This document shows positions 53,885 to 62,742 of a stretch of DNA of 64,000 nucleotides, piece after piece. The notes under the pieces were generated by a model that did not search any database, had not been told where the DNA came from, and worked only from the letters and a program-made list of their open reading frames with translations. How positions within the stretch are numbered: position 1 is the stretch's first letter; the number at the start of each line of letters is the position of its first letter. Location: assembly GCA_900766005.1 (NCBI GenBank), contig CAAFTU010000041.1, forward strand, positions 1 to 64,000, written 5' to 3'. The position numbers and the translations under genes were made by a program. Source of the DNA: an uncultured Bacteroides sp. (GTDB lineage: Bacteria; Bacteroidota; Bacteroidia; Bacteroidales; Bacteroidaceae).

Positions 53885-54037
53885 AGCAGCGCTTTAGCCA
53901 TCGTAAAGCGGCACTTTAGCACTCGTAAAGCGGCGCTTTAGGGGAGCTAAACTATAGGTTTGTGAGGTAAAAACCTATAGGTTCTGACCCCTAAAGCTAT
54001 GCTTTTGTAAAACTTGGGAACCCCTTTCACACTTCAT
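53880..54037. repeat. Intergenic palindromic repeat cluster, copy B
   Basis: Three 18-base units of the form CGTAAAGC-nn(n)-(G)CTTTAG start at 53880, 53902 and 53924, exactly 22 bp apart; each is a near-palindrome. Then comes a perfect 10-bp inverted repeat CTATAGGTTT (53952-53961) / AAACCTATAG (53971-53980), then CCTAAAGCTATGCTTTTG. The 17 bases at 53947-53963 are identical to 19064-19080, and 54023-54037 matches 19235-19249 at 14 of 15. Confidence 0.8.
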
Positions 54038-54364
54038 CAAAAACAGCTGATAATCAATACAGTTAGGATGAATGATTCATTTTCTACCTTTATTTTGAAA
54101 TATACCATCTCCCTACAGCACATAAAAAAACGTCTATTACACTCCTCCCGGAGCGCAATAGACGCATTGATTCAAAAGAGCGTTTGTTGGTTTTATTATT
54201 TTTGTGTTGTGTTTTAAGTTGTTATTCAACCCCTTTGTAAAACCAATGCAAAGAAAACACGAAAAAAAACAAGAACAAAAGAAAGGGTACCATAAATATC
54301 CGTAAAATTGATTATTTCTTTTATTTTTCTACCATAAAAAACCATAACAACCAAACAAGACATC
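54038..54364. other. AT-rich gap before the LuxR-type gene
   Basis: No gene supported. It contains ATAGACG-type text at 54130-54168 with short inverted repeat CGTCTATT...AATAGACG (54131-54138 and 54158-54165), which could form a weak stem. The reading frame at 54014-54217 shows no coding character. Confidence 0.5.
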
Positions 54365-55378
54365 ATGAAACGACTTCTAAACTTGATTTTTACGAGAATT
54401 GAAAACATTTTTCTTCCAGAAATCACTTCCGTGAGAGAACATCAGCAGTTCTTCGTCTTGCTTTATAGTTCCATCATCACATTAACGGGGGTTCCACTGA
54501 ATCTGCTGGGACTGACCGGACCCGATACCCTGTTTTTTTCCTGTTTGAATATAGCCAACTGGACAATCACATTAATGTCGCTGATACTCTTGGCAAACAG
54601 AAAAATCAGCCTGAAACAGGCTATTATCACCATTGCTGTTTCCACCCAGTTGGAAACGTCCGGGGAGATGATATACTGCGTCCTGCATCCCTCCTACTAT
54701 CACACCATGCTCATTGTGGGCAACCTGGTGCTGTGCGCAATAACGGTGCTGTTTTCGGTAGCTGCCGATATTCGGAAACTGCCGATAGCATTAACGGTTC
54801 TCAGCATGGGCACCTACTCCCTCTGTACACTCATCACAAAAGATGAGAGTTTAATCAATTTCTTTATCATTTTTACACTGGTATTCACCACAATCTGTAT
54901 ATTGGGAGAACGGCTGATTCATACAGTGAAGATTCTGGAACTCGAAAACAAGAACCTGAAACAGGATGAAGAGGAATTGCTCCGTTTTTTGAGAATGAAT
55001 AAGCAGCAGGTGCGCACGTATATCGAATTCTCAAAGAAGAAAAATCCGGATGAGAAGGAGATGAAGCATCTGCTTGAGCTGCTGGATGAAAGTTCTCAAC
55101 GCAACATCATCAACAGTGTGTCTCATTTCCTGATAGAGAAACAGACCACAATTGAACAGATCAGCCTGGCTTTTCCGGAGCTGACTCCCTCTGAACATGA
55201 GATTTGCAGACTGATTCTGCAAGGGAAGAAACTGAGTGATATTTGCGAAATCCTGAATAAAACGGAAAACAACGTGACGGCTCACCGAGGCCATATCCGT
55301 AAGAAACTGAATCTCAAGCCCGAGGATAACCTAAAAAAATCACTTGAAATCCGCATGCAACAGACGGATTTCAAGTGA
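54365..55378 (+). CDS. Membrane-anchored LuxR-type regulator
   Basis: A 337-residue protein with six predicted N-terminal membrane helices (about 28-185), a coiled-coil stretch (LELENKNLKQDEEELLRFL, about 195-215) and a C-terminal LuxR/GerE helix-turn-helix (about 270-330; FPELTPSEHEICRLILQGKK, then LNKTENNVTAHRGHIRKKLN). It may sense a membrane or envelope signal and act on DNA while anchored. No receiver or kinase domain is present. Target genes are unknown; neighbours are a divergent Rpn region and a convergent lipoprotein gene. Confidence 0.8.
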   Translation: MKRLLNLIFTRIENIFLPEITSVREHQQFFVLLYSSIITLTGVPLNLLGLTGPDTLFFSCLNIANWTITLMSLILLANRKISLKQAIITIAVSTQLETSGEMIYCVLHPSYYHTMLIVGNLVLCAITVLFSVAADIRKLPIALTVLSMGTYSLCTLITKDESLINFFIIFTLVFTTICILGERLIHTVKILELENKNLKQDEEELLRFLRMNKQQVRTYIEFSKKKNPDEKEMKHLLELLDESSQRNIINSVSHFLIEKQTTIEQISLAFPELTPSEHEICRLILQGKKLSDICEILNKTENNVTAHRGHIRKKLNLKPEDNLKKSLEIRMQQTDFK

Positions 55379-55413
55379 CCTGCTTTTTTGGGGGGACTGA
55401 CTTGCTTGTAAGG

Positions 55414-56154
55414 TTATTTTTCAGCCACCGCTTTTTCTGCAACATTCTGATCCATGCGTCGCTGTTCTTCAATGAGCTTCATGTTTTCGCGTGCTTTGGA
55501 GAGATACTCGCGCACATAGGCATGATTCTTGAAAGAGTAAGGAGCATCCTTGATGATATCATCTATTTGAGGGGTCATCACAGGATAGGGCATGCTGCTG
55601 CACAGCATCAGGAAGATACTGGGTCCCAGCACATTTTCGTAGTTGCTGGAGATAAAGGTCTTGACATAGCGGTTCATTTCATTGACAAGCGAATCGCCTT
55701 CCACCAATGTGCGGGCATGCACTTTTTCAAAATCGGCACCGTCGAGCACCAGGCGGGTTTCGCGCTGTTCCAAATCGGCAATGCTTTCTTCCAGCGAGTT
55801 TTTCCGGTCGATAAATTCATACAAGGCAGCGTTGAGCGGAGTACCCTGTGCTTTCAAGTCGGTGTTGCTGAGAGTAACGTGAATGTCTCCGTCTTCCAGC
55901 ACGATGGGCATAATGCTTTCATCTCCCATGTATAGAGAAACCATCATGACTGAATCCACCTGCCCCTTCATGGAGAACGCACCGTGAATCACTTCGGCTG
56001 AATCGATTTTCACCCATTTGCCTTCCTCAAGCTGTTTGAGATAAAGCATTTTTCCATCCAGTCCGTTGACCGATGAGGTTCCTTCAATAGTATACTTGTC
56101 GGCACACGATGCCAACGACACGAAGAGCAGCAATAAAGATACAATTTTGTTCAC
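55414..56154 (-). CDS. DUF4369-type lipoprotein
   Basis: A 246-residue lipoprotein with a GTG start: the GTG before NKIVSLLLLFVSLASC places a lipobox (LASC) correctly, and no ATG does. The N-terminal part (YTIEGTSSVNGLDGKMLYLK, then WVKIDSAEVIHGAFSMKGQV) is a DUF4369 domain, found in front of thioredoxin domains in many Bacteroidota redox lipoproteins. Here the second half is helical (ENVLGPSIFLMLCSSMPYPV) and the thioredoxin CxxC domain is absent. Function unknown. Confidence 0.78.
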   Translation of the reverse strand: MNKIVSLLLLFVSLASCADKYTIEGTSSVNGLDGKMLYLKQLEEGKWVKIDSAEVIHGAFSMKGQVDSVMMVSLYMGDESIMPIVLEDGDIHVTLSNTDLKAQGTPLNAALYEFIDRKNSLEESIADLEQRETRLVLDGADFEKVHARTLVEGDSLVNEMNRYVKTFISSNYENVLGPSIFLMLCSSMPYPVMTPQIDDIIKDAPYSFKNHAYVREYLSKARENMKLIEEQRRMDQNVAEKAVAEK

Positions 56155-56327
56155 GTTCTTTGGTTCATTAGAAATTAGGCCACAAAGGTACAATGGAAAC
56201 AGTTTCACCGAAAACATTTTATCAATATTTAAATCTTGTAAGTTTCTTTTCTTGAATCTGTAACGCATTTTTGCGCTTTATATGATATAAACAGACTCGC
56301 TTTATGTGTTTTTTCATTTAGAATCGC

Positions 56328-56335
56328 TATTTTTG
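56328..56335 (+). promoter_or_regulatory. -7-like element directly before chuR
   Basis: TATTTTTG matches TAnnTTTG and ends 6 bp before the chuR ATG, which would give an almost leaderless message. Confidence 0.4.
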
Positions 56336-56341
56336 CGCCTT

Positions 56342-57580
56342 ATGAAGACTACTACTTACGCTCCTTTTGCCAAACCGCTTTATGTGATGGTGAAGCCGGT
56401 TGGTGCCGTGTGCAACCTTGCATGCGACTATTGCTATTATTTGGAAAAAGCAAATCTGTATAAAAATAATCCGAAACATGTGATGAGCGATGAACTGCTT
56501 GAAAAGTTTATCGAAGAGTATATCAACTCGCAGACGATGCCGCAGGTGATGTTTACGTGGCACGGGGGCGAAACGCTGATGCGCCCGTTGTCTTTTTATA
56601 AAAAGGTGGTGGAACTGCAGAAGAAGTATGCCCGGGGACGGACCATCGACAACTGTATACAGACGAATGGCACGCTGCTCACGGATGAGTGGTGCCGCTT
56701 TTTTCACGACAACAACTGGCTGGTGGGGGTGTCTATCGACGGACCGCAGGAGTTTCATGACGAGTACCGCAAGAACCGCATGGGCAAACCGTCGTTCGTG
56801 AAGGTGATGCAGGGCATCAACCTGCTGAAAAAGCACAAGGTGGAATGGAATGCCATGGCGGTGGTGAATGATTTCAACGCGGACTATCCGCTGGACTTTT
56901 ACCGGTTCTTCAAGGAGATCGACTGCCACTACATTCAGTTTGCTCCGATTGTGGAACGGATTCTCAAGCATCAGGACGGACGGCATCTGGCCTCTCTGGC
57001 GGAGGAAGGGGAAGGCGAACTGGCGGACTTCTCGGTGAGCCCGGAGCAGTGGGGGAATTTCCTCTGCACGCTGTTTGACGAATGGGTGAAGGAGGATGTG
57101 GGACGCTACTATATCCAGCTGTTTGACTCTACGCTGGCCAACTGGATAGGCGAACAGCCGGGGGTGTGTTCGATGGCTAAAACGTGCGGACATGCCGGAG
57201 TGATGGAGTTCAACGGGGATGTGTATTCGTGCGACCACTTTGTGTTTCCGGAGTATAAGCTGGGCAATATCTACAGCCAGACGCTGGTGGAGATGATGCA
57301 CAGCGAACGCCAGCATCAGTTTGGCTATAATAAATATGCTTCGCTCCCCACGCAGTGTAAGGAGTGCAAGTATCTCTTTGCCTGCCACGGCGAATGTCCG
57401 AAAAACAGGTTCAGCCGCACGGCGCAGGGGGAACCGGGACTGAATTATCTCTGCAAGGGGTACTATCAGTTCTTCGATCACGTGGCTCCGTATATGGACT
57501 TCATGAAAAATGAGCTGATGAACCAGCGGCCGCCTGCCAACATCATGGAGGCGCTGAAAAACAATAACCATTCATTATAA
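56342..57580 (+). CDS. chuR: Anaerobic sulfatase-maturating enzyme
   Basis: A 412-residue radical-SAM enzyme that oxidises an active-site Cys or Ser of sulfatases to formylglycine. The ATG before KTTTYAPFAKPLYVMVKP is chosen; an ATG 12 codons upstream is unlikely. The radical SAM cluster is CNLACDYCYY, followed by FTWHGGETLMRP; the SPASM region has CGHAGVMEFNGDVYSCDHFVFP and CKECKYLFACHGECPKNRF for two more [4Fe-4S] clusters. The sequence closely matches what I recall of B. thetaiotaomicron ChuR. It is needed for use of host mucin and other sulfated glycans. No sulfatase gene is in the window. Confidence 0.95.
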   Translation: MKTTTYAPFAKPLYVMVKPVGAVCNLACDYCYYLEKANLYKNNPKHVMSDELLEKFIEEYINSQTMPQVMFTWHGGETLMRPLSFYKKVVELQKKYARGRTIDNCIQTNGTLLTDEWCRFFHDNNWLVGVSIDGPQEFHDEYRKNRMGKPSFVKVMQGINLLKKHKVEWNAMAVVNDFNADYPLDFYRFFKEIDCHYIQFAPIVERILKHQDGRHLASLAEEGEGELADFSVSPEQWGNFLCTLFDEWVKEDVGRYYIQLFDSTLANWIGEQPGVCSMAKTCGHAGVMEFNGDVYSCDHFVFPEYKLGNIYSQTLVEMMHSERQHQFGYNKYASLPTQCKECKYLFACHGECPKNRFSRTAQGEPGLNYLCKGYYQFFDHVAPYMDFMKNELMNQRPPANIMEALKNNNHSL

Positions 57581-57604
57581 ACTTAATTTTTTCTTTTGAA
57601 ACAA

Positions 57605-59767
57605 ATGAACAGACTGAAAATTTATCTCTGTGCGCTCGTAGCGCTGGCGATGACGGGGTCCGCACGGGCGGATGAGGGTATGTGGCTCTTGCAGCTGATG
57701 CAGCAGCAACATTCCATTGATATGATGAAGAAGCAGGGATTGCTTCTCGAAGCGAACGAGTTGTATAATCCCAACGGGGTTTCGCTGAAGGATGCGGTAG
57801 GTATCTTCGGCGGCGGCTGTACGGGGGAAATCATTTCTCCGGAAGGCTTGATCCTGACTAACCACCACTGCGGTTATGATGCAATCCAGCAGCACAGTAG
57901 TGTGGAACACGATTATCTGACCGACGGGTTCTGGGCGACTTCCAAAGAGAAGGAATTGCCTACTCCGGGATTGAAGTTTACTTTCATCGAACGGATTGTG
58001 GACATCACGGACATCGTGAACAAGAAAATTGCCGATAAGGAAGTGTCGGAAGTGGAAGCGATGGGCCGGGATTTCATGCAGAAACTGGCTGATGAACTCT
58101 ACAATCAGAGTGATCTGAAGGGCAAAAAGGGCATTGTGCCGCAGGCGTTGCCGTTCTATGCCGGCAATAAGTTCTACCTGTTCTTCAAGAAAATCTATAC
58201 GGACGTGCGTATGGTAGCAGCTCCTCCTTCCTCTGTGGGTAAGTTTGGCGGAGAAACGGACAACTGGATGTGGCCGCGTCACACGGGCGACTTCTCGATG
58301 TTCCGTATCTATGCGGATGCCAACGGGGAACCGGCTGACTACAGTGCTTCCAACCAGCCGCTGAAGACGAAAAAGTTCCTGAAGATTTCAATCAAGGGAC
58401 TGAAGGAGGGCGACTATGCCATGATTATGGGATTCCCGGGCAGCACAAGCCGCTATCTGACTGTGTCGGAAGTGAAGGAACGGATGGAAGCTGAGAATGA
58501 ACCGCGTATCCGTATCCGCGGTGCTCGTCAGGATGTGCTGAAGGAAGTGATGGCTGCAAGCGATAAGGTGCGTATCCAATATGCCAGCAAGTATGCCCGC
58601 TCCAGCAACTACTGGAAGAATTCTATCGGTATGAACAAGGCGATTATCGACAATGACGTGCTGGGCACAAAGGCGGCTCAGGAAGCGAAGTTTGCAGATT
58701 TTGCCAAGGCAAACAACAAGGCGGATTATGCAGAAGTGGTGAATCGGATTGATGGTTTGGTAGCGAAGACTTCTCCGCTGAATTATCAGTTTACTTGCCT
58801 CACTGAGGTGTTCTTCAGCGGTATCGAGTTTGGCAACGTCGTATTAAAGAGCACGCGCCAGGCACTGGAAGAGAAGAATGACTCGCTGGTGAAAGCACAG
58901 ATGAGCGAACTGACTAAGGTGTTTGAGGAAATCCACAACAAGGATTATGACCATGAGGTGGACCGCAAAGTAGCTAAGGTTCTGTTGCCGCTGTATGCTG
59001 AGATGGTGCCTGCCGAACAGCGTCCTTCTATCTATCAGTTTATCGAAGAGAAGTACAAAGGGGATTACAGCCGCTTTGTGGATGACATGTACAACAAATC
59101 GATCTTTGCCAACAAGGCCAACCTGGAAAAATTCATGAAGAAGCCTACGGTGAAGGCTATCGACAACGACTTGGCGCTGATGTATTGCCAGTCGAAGTAT
59201 GATAAACTCAACGAACTGGGCGGACAGCTGAAGAGCATGGACAACGAACTGGCCTTGCTGCACAAGACGTATATCCGCGGTTTGGGTGAAATGAAGTTGC
59301 CGGTGCCTTCGTATCCGGATGCTAACTTCACACTGCGTCTGACGTATGGTAACGTGAAGCCGTATGATCCGAAAGACGGAGTTCACTTCAACTACTATAC
59401 AACGACAAAGGGTATCCTGGAAAAGGAAAATCCGAACGACCGCGAATTTGTGGTGCCTGCCAAACTGAAAGAGCTGATTGTGAAGAAGGATTACGGACGC
59501 TATGCACTGCCCAACGGGGAGATGCCGGTGTGCTTCCTTTCTACCAATGATATCACGGGCGGTAACTCGGGTAGTCCGGTTCTGAATGCACACGGTGAAC
59601 TGATCGGCTGTGCTTTCGACGGCAACTGGGAATCGCTGAGCGGTGACATTAATTTCGACAATAAGTTGCAGCGTTGTATCAACCTGGATATCCGCTACGT
59701 GCTGTTTATCCTGGAGAAATTGGGCAACTGCGGCCACTTGATCAATGAAATGACGATTGTAGAATAA
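57605..59767 (+). CDS. S46 dipeptidyl-peptidase, DPP7-like
   Basis: A 720-residue periplasmic serine peptidase of family S46. ATG after a TTG gives signal peptide MNRLKIYLCALVALAMTGSA cut before DEGMW, the new N-terminus that binds substrates in this family. The triad is seen in LTNHHCGYDAIQQHS (His), TDNWMWPRHTGDFS (Asp) and GGNSGSPV (Ser655). The specificity position 18 residues after Ser is Gly673 (FDGNWESLSGD), as in DPP7, which prefers hydrophobic P1 residues. It follows chuR by 24 bp. Confidence 0.92.
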   Translation: MNRLKIYLCALVALAMTGSARADEGMWLLQLMQQQHSIDMMKKQGLLLEANELYNPNGVSLKDAVGIFGGGCTGEIISPEGLILTNHHCGYDAIQQHSSVEHDYLTDGFWATSKEKELPTPGLKFTFIERIVDITDIVNKKIADKEVSEVEAMGRDFMQKLADELYNQSDLKGKKGIVPQALPFYAGNKFYLFFKKIYTDVRMVAAPPSSVGKFGGETDNWMWPRHTGDFSMFRIYADANGEPADYSASNQPLKTKKFLKISIKGLKEGDYAMIMGFPGSTSRYLTVSEVKERMEAENEPRIRIRGARQDVLKEVMAASDKVRIQYASKYARSSNYWKNSIGMNKAIIDNDVLGTKAAQEAKFADFAKANNKADYAEVVNRIDGLVAKTSPLNYQFTCLTEVFFSGIEFGNVVLKSTRQALEEKNDSLVKAQMSELTKVFEEIHNKDYDHEVDRKVAKVLLPLYAEMVPAEQRPSIYQFIEEKYKGDYSRFVDDMYNKSIFANKANLEKFMKKPTVKAIDNDLALMYCQSKYDKLNELGGQLKSMDNELALLHKTYIRGLGEMKLPVPSYPDANFTLRLTYGNVKPYDPKDGVHFNYYTTTKGILEKENPNDREFVVPAKLKELIVKKDYGRYALPNGEMPVCFLSTNDITGGNSGSPVLNAHGELIGCAFDGNWESLSGDINFDNKLQRCINLDIRYVLFILEKLGNCGHLINEMTIVE

Positions 59768-59814
59768 TAAGTCTGTCTTTCGTATAAGAAAAAGAAGGAT
59801 CCCCAGGGATCTTG

Positions 59815-59860
59815 GAAAAAGAAGGATCCTTTTCTGTTAGAGGGTCCTCCTTTTTCGTTT
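59815..59860 (+). terminator. Hairpin after the DPP7-like gene
   Basis: GAAAAAGAAGGATCC pairs at 13 of 15 positions with GGGTCCTCCTTTTTC and is followed by a T-rich tail. The left arm repeats GAAAAAGAAGGATCC found 29 bp upstream. Confidence 0.6.
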
Positions 59861-59897
59861 TATAGGGAAGGTATGTGATACTAAAACTAAAAATGTG

Positions 59898-62072
59898 ATG
59901 GGTATGATTAGAAAAAGAAGAGTACTGGCAGTGGGCTGTATGCTAGCGGCTCTCGTAGCGCAGGCTGATGAAGGGATGTGGATGCTCACGGACCTGAAGG
60001 AACAGAATGCAGCTGCCATGCGCGAACTGGGACTGGAGATTCCGGTGGAGGAAGTGTATAACGCCAGTGGGCTTTCGCTGAAGGATGCGGTGGTGCACTT
60101 CGGTCGGGGATGTACGGGGGAAGTAATTTCTTCCGAAGGATTGGTGCTGACGAATCATCACTGTGGCTATGGGGCTATCCAGCAGCACAGTAATGTGGAG
60201 CATGATTATCTGACCGACGGGTTCTGGGCGATGAACCGGGAGGCGGAGCTGCCTACTCCGGGACTGACGGTGACGTTTATCGACCGGATTCTGGATGTTA
60301 CGGAATATGTAAATGAACAGCTGAAGAAGGATCCGGATCCGAACGGGGTGAATTATCTCTCGCCTTCGTACTTAGCTAAGGTGGCTAACCTATTTGCCCA
60401 GGCGGAAAACATCACGGTGACGCCGGCTACGAAATTGGAGCTGAAGGCGTTCTACGGTGGCAACAAGTATTATCTGTTTGTCAAGACGGTGTACAGTGAC
60501 ATCCGCATGGTGGGGGCTCCCCCCTCTTCTATCGGTAAGTTTGGTGCCGACACGGACAACTGGATGTGGCCTCGCCACACAGGGGACTTCTCACTGTTCC
60601 GCATTTATGCCGACAAGAACGGGCAGCCGGCTCCGTATTCGGAGGAGAATGTGCCGCTGAAGGTGAAGAAGCATTTGACTATCAGCCTGGCGGGAGTGCA
60701 GGAAGGCGACTTTACTTTCGTGATGGGATTCCCCGGACGCAACTGGCGCTACATGATTTCGGATGAGGTGAAGGAGCGGATGGAGACGACGAATTTCATG
60801 CGTCATCATGTGCGGGAAGCGCGGCAACGGGTGCTGATGGAGGAGATGTTGAAGGATCCTGCCGTACGCATTCACTATGCAAGCAAGTATGCACAGTCGG
60901 CCAACTACTGGAAGAATGCCATCGGCATGAACGAGGGACTGGTGCGTCTGAAGGTTCTGGAAACGAAAGAGGCTCAGCAGGAGGAACTGCTGGCACGGGG
61001 ACGGGCCAAAGGAGATGATTCTTACCAGAAGGCGTTTGATGAGATCCGCTCTATCGTGGCCCATCGCCGGGATGCCATGTATCATCAGCAGGCCATCAAC
61101 GAGGCGCTGGTAACGGCACTCGACTTTATGCGGATTCCGTCGACTACGGCACTGGTTGCTGCACTGAAAGCGAAGGATAAAGAAAAGACGGCTGCGGCTG
61201 CAGAGGCTTTACAGAAAGAGGCGGAACAGTATTTTGCTTCGGTGCCGTTCCCTGAAGTGGAAAAACGGGTGGCGAAGGAGATGCTGAAGACGTATGCCAG
61301 CTATATTCCGCAGGAACAGCGCATCAATATGTTCCAGATCATTGATACGCGCTTCAAAGGAAATGTGGATGCGTTTGTGGAGGCTTGTTTTGAGCACTCG
61401 ATCTTTGGCAACCGCACCAATTTTGCCAAGTTTATCAAAAAGCCGAGCCTGTATAAAATTGGACACGACTGGATGATTCTGTTTAAGTATTCCATTACGG
61501 ATGGTATTTTGAAGACGGCCATTGCCATGAAGGAGGCCAACGAGAATTATAATGCTGCCCATAAGGTGTGGGTGAAAGGCATGATGGACCTGCGCAAGGA
61601 AAAGGGACTGGCCATTTATCCGGATGCCAACAGCACGCTGCGACTGACATACGGTAAGGTGCGGTCGTATGAACCGGCAGACGGCGTGGTGTATGATGCG
61701 CATACTACCCTGACGGGGGTCATGGAAAAGGAAGACCCGGACAATTGGGAATTCGTGGTGCCGAAACGACTGAAGGAACTGTACCGGACCAAAGATTACG
61801 GCCGCTACGGAGTGAACGGTGAAATGCCTGTCTGCTTTATTGTGGATACGGACAACACTGGCGGCAACTCGGGCAGCCCGGTGTTCAACTCCAAAGGACA
61901 GTTGGTGGGTACCGGATTCGACCGCAACTATGAGGGACTGACAGGAGATATCGCCTTTCGCCCGTCATCGCAACGCGCTGCGTGCGTGGATATCCGCTAC
62001 ACCCTGTTTATCATTGACAAGTTTGCCGGTGCATCTCACCTCATCGAAGAACTGACAATTGCAGAGGAATAA
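59898..62072 (+). CDS. S46 dipeptidyl-peptidase, DPP11-like
   Basis: A 724-residue second S46 peptidase. The ATG before GMIRKRRVLAVGCMLAALVA gives a signal peptide cut before DEGMW. Triad motifs are LTNHHCGYGAIQQHS, TDNWMWPRHTGDFS and GGNSGSPV. The residue 18 positions after the catalytic Ser is Arg (FDRNYEGLTGD), the residue that makes DPP11 select Asp and Glu at P1. Together with the gene before it, the cell can trim dipeptides after both hydrophobic and acidic residues. The pair arose by duplication, being alike over the full length. Confidence 0.92.
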   Translation: MGMIRKRRVLAVGCMLAALVAQADEGMWMLTDLKEQNAAAMRELGLEIPVEEVYNASGLSLKDAVVHFGRGCTGEVISSEGLVLTNHHCGYGAIQQHSNVEHDYLTDGFWAMNREAELPTPGLTVTFIDRILDVTEYVNEQLKKDPDPNGVNYLSPSYLAKVANLFAQAENITVTPATKLELKAFYGGNKYYLFVKTVYSDIRMVGAPPSSIGKFGADTDNWMWPRHTGDFSLFRIYADKNGQPAPYSEENVPLKVKKHLTISLAGVQEGDFTFVMGFPGRNWRYMISDEVKERMETTNFMRHHVREARQRVLMEEMLKDPAVRIHYASKYAQSANYWKNAIGMNEGLVRLKVLETKEAQQEELLARGRAKGDDSYQKAFDEIRSIVAHRRDAMYHQQAINEALVTALDFMRIPSTTALVAALKAKDKEKTAAAAEALQKEAEQYFASVPFPEVEKRVAKEMLKTYASYIPQEQRINMFQIIDTRFKGNVDAFVEACFEHSIFGNRTNFAKFIKKPSLYKIGHDWMILFKYSITDGILKTAIAMKEANENYNAAHKVWVKGMMDLRKEKGLAIYPDANSTLRLTYGKVRSYEPADGVVYDAHTTLTGVMEKEDPDNWEFVVPKRLKELYRTKDYGRYGVNGEMPVCFIVDTDNTGGNSGSPVFNSKGQLVGTGFDRNYEGLTGDIAFRPSSQRAACVDIRYTLFIIDKFAGASHLIEELTIAEE

Positions 62073-62087
62073 CCGGAGGGGGAAAAC

Positions 62088-62122
62088 AAAAAAAGAGGAT
62101 GCAGCTGCATCCTCTTTTTTTT
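62088..62122. terminator. Bidirectional terminator DPP11-like / rubrerythrin
   Basis: A perfect palindrome AAAAAAAGAGGATGCAGC.. and its complement, flanked by A- and T-runs, between convergent genes. Confidence 0.9.
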
Positions 62123-62146
62123 CCTTGATCCGTATGGAATCAATTC

Positions 62147-62704
62147 TTATTTGTCACCGAAATAGCGGTTGTACAACCCTTCGAAACCTTTACCGTGACG
62201 AGCTTCGTCCTTACACATTTCGTGTACTGTATCGTGGATAGCATCCAGGTTCAAAGCCTTTGCACGAGTAGCAATGCGCTTCTTGTCTTCGCAAGCACCT
62301 TGTTCAGCGTCTTTACGTTTCTGCAAGTTAGTTTTTGTATCCCATACGCAGTCGCCCAACAGTTCAGCGAACTTAGCAGCATGTTCTGCTTCTTCCCAAG
62401 CGTAACGCTTGAAAGCTTCAGCTACTTCAGGATAGCCTTCGCGATCAGCCTGACGGCTCATAGCCAAGTACATACCAACTTCTGTACATTCACCCATGAA
62501 GTGAGCGTTGAGGTCTTTGATCATTTCTTCGTCGCAACCTTTTGCTACACCGATCACGTGTTCGTCAGCAAAAGTCATCGGACCGTTAGCTGTTTCAACT
62601 ACTTCAACAAACTTGCTAGCTGGAGCTTTACACAACGGGCATTTTTCAGGAGCTGCGTCACCTTCATGAACGTAACCGCAAACTGTACATCTAAACTTCT
62701 TCAT
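62147..62704 (-). CDS. Reverse rubrerythrin
   Basis: A 185-residue non-haem iron peroxidase. The rubredoxin domain is N-terminal (Cys6, Cys9, Cys22, Cys25) and the ferritin-like di-iron domain is C-terminal (NAHFMGECTEVGMYLAM, YAWEEAEHAAKFAELLGD, MCKDEARHGKGFEGL hold the Glu/His ligands), the opposite order from classical rubrerythrin. Proteins of this layout reduce hydrogen peroxide and oxygen in anaerobes. It starts 38 bp after perR and is presumably co-transcribed and PerR-controlled. Confidence 0.93.
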   Translation of the reverse strand: MKKFRCTVCGYVHEGDAAPEKCPLCKAPASKFVEVVETANGPMTFADEHVIGVAKGCDEEMIKDLNAHFMGECTEVGMYLAMSRQADREGYPEVAEAFKRYAWEEAEHAAKFAELLGDCVWDTKTNLQKRKDAEQGACEDKKRIATRAKALNLDAIHDTVHEMCKDEARHGKGFEGLYNRYFGDK

Positions 62705-62742
62705 TTTACTTCTGTTTTAATTAATTAGTCAATACGTTATAT

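Noticed and set aside
53880..53941. Short CRISPR array (three units, 22-bp period)
   Set aside because: Units are 18-base near-palindromes separated by four bases, with no spacers and no cas genes.
54014..54217. 67-codon reading frame in the gap before the LuxR-type gene
   Set aside because: It overlaps repeat sequence and a possible stem, with no coding signal.
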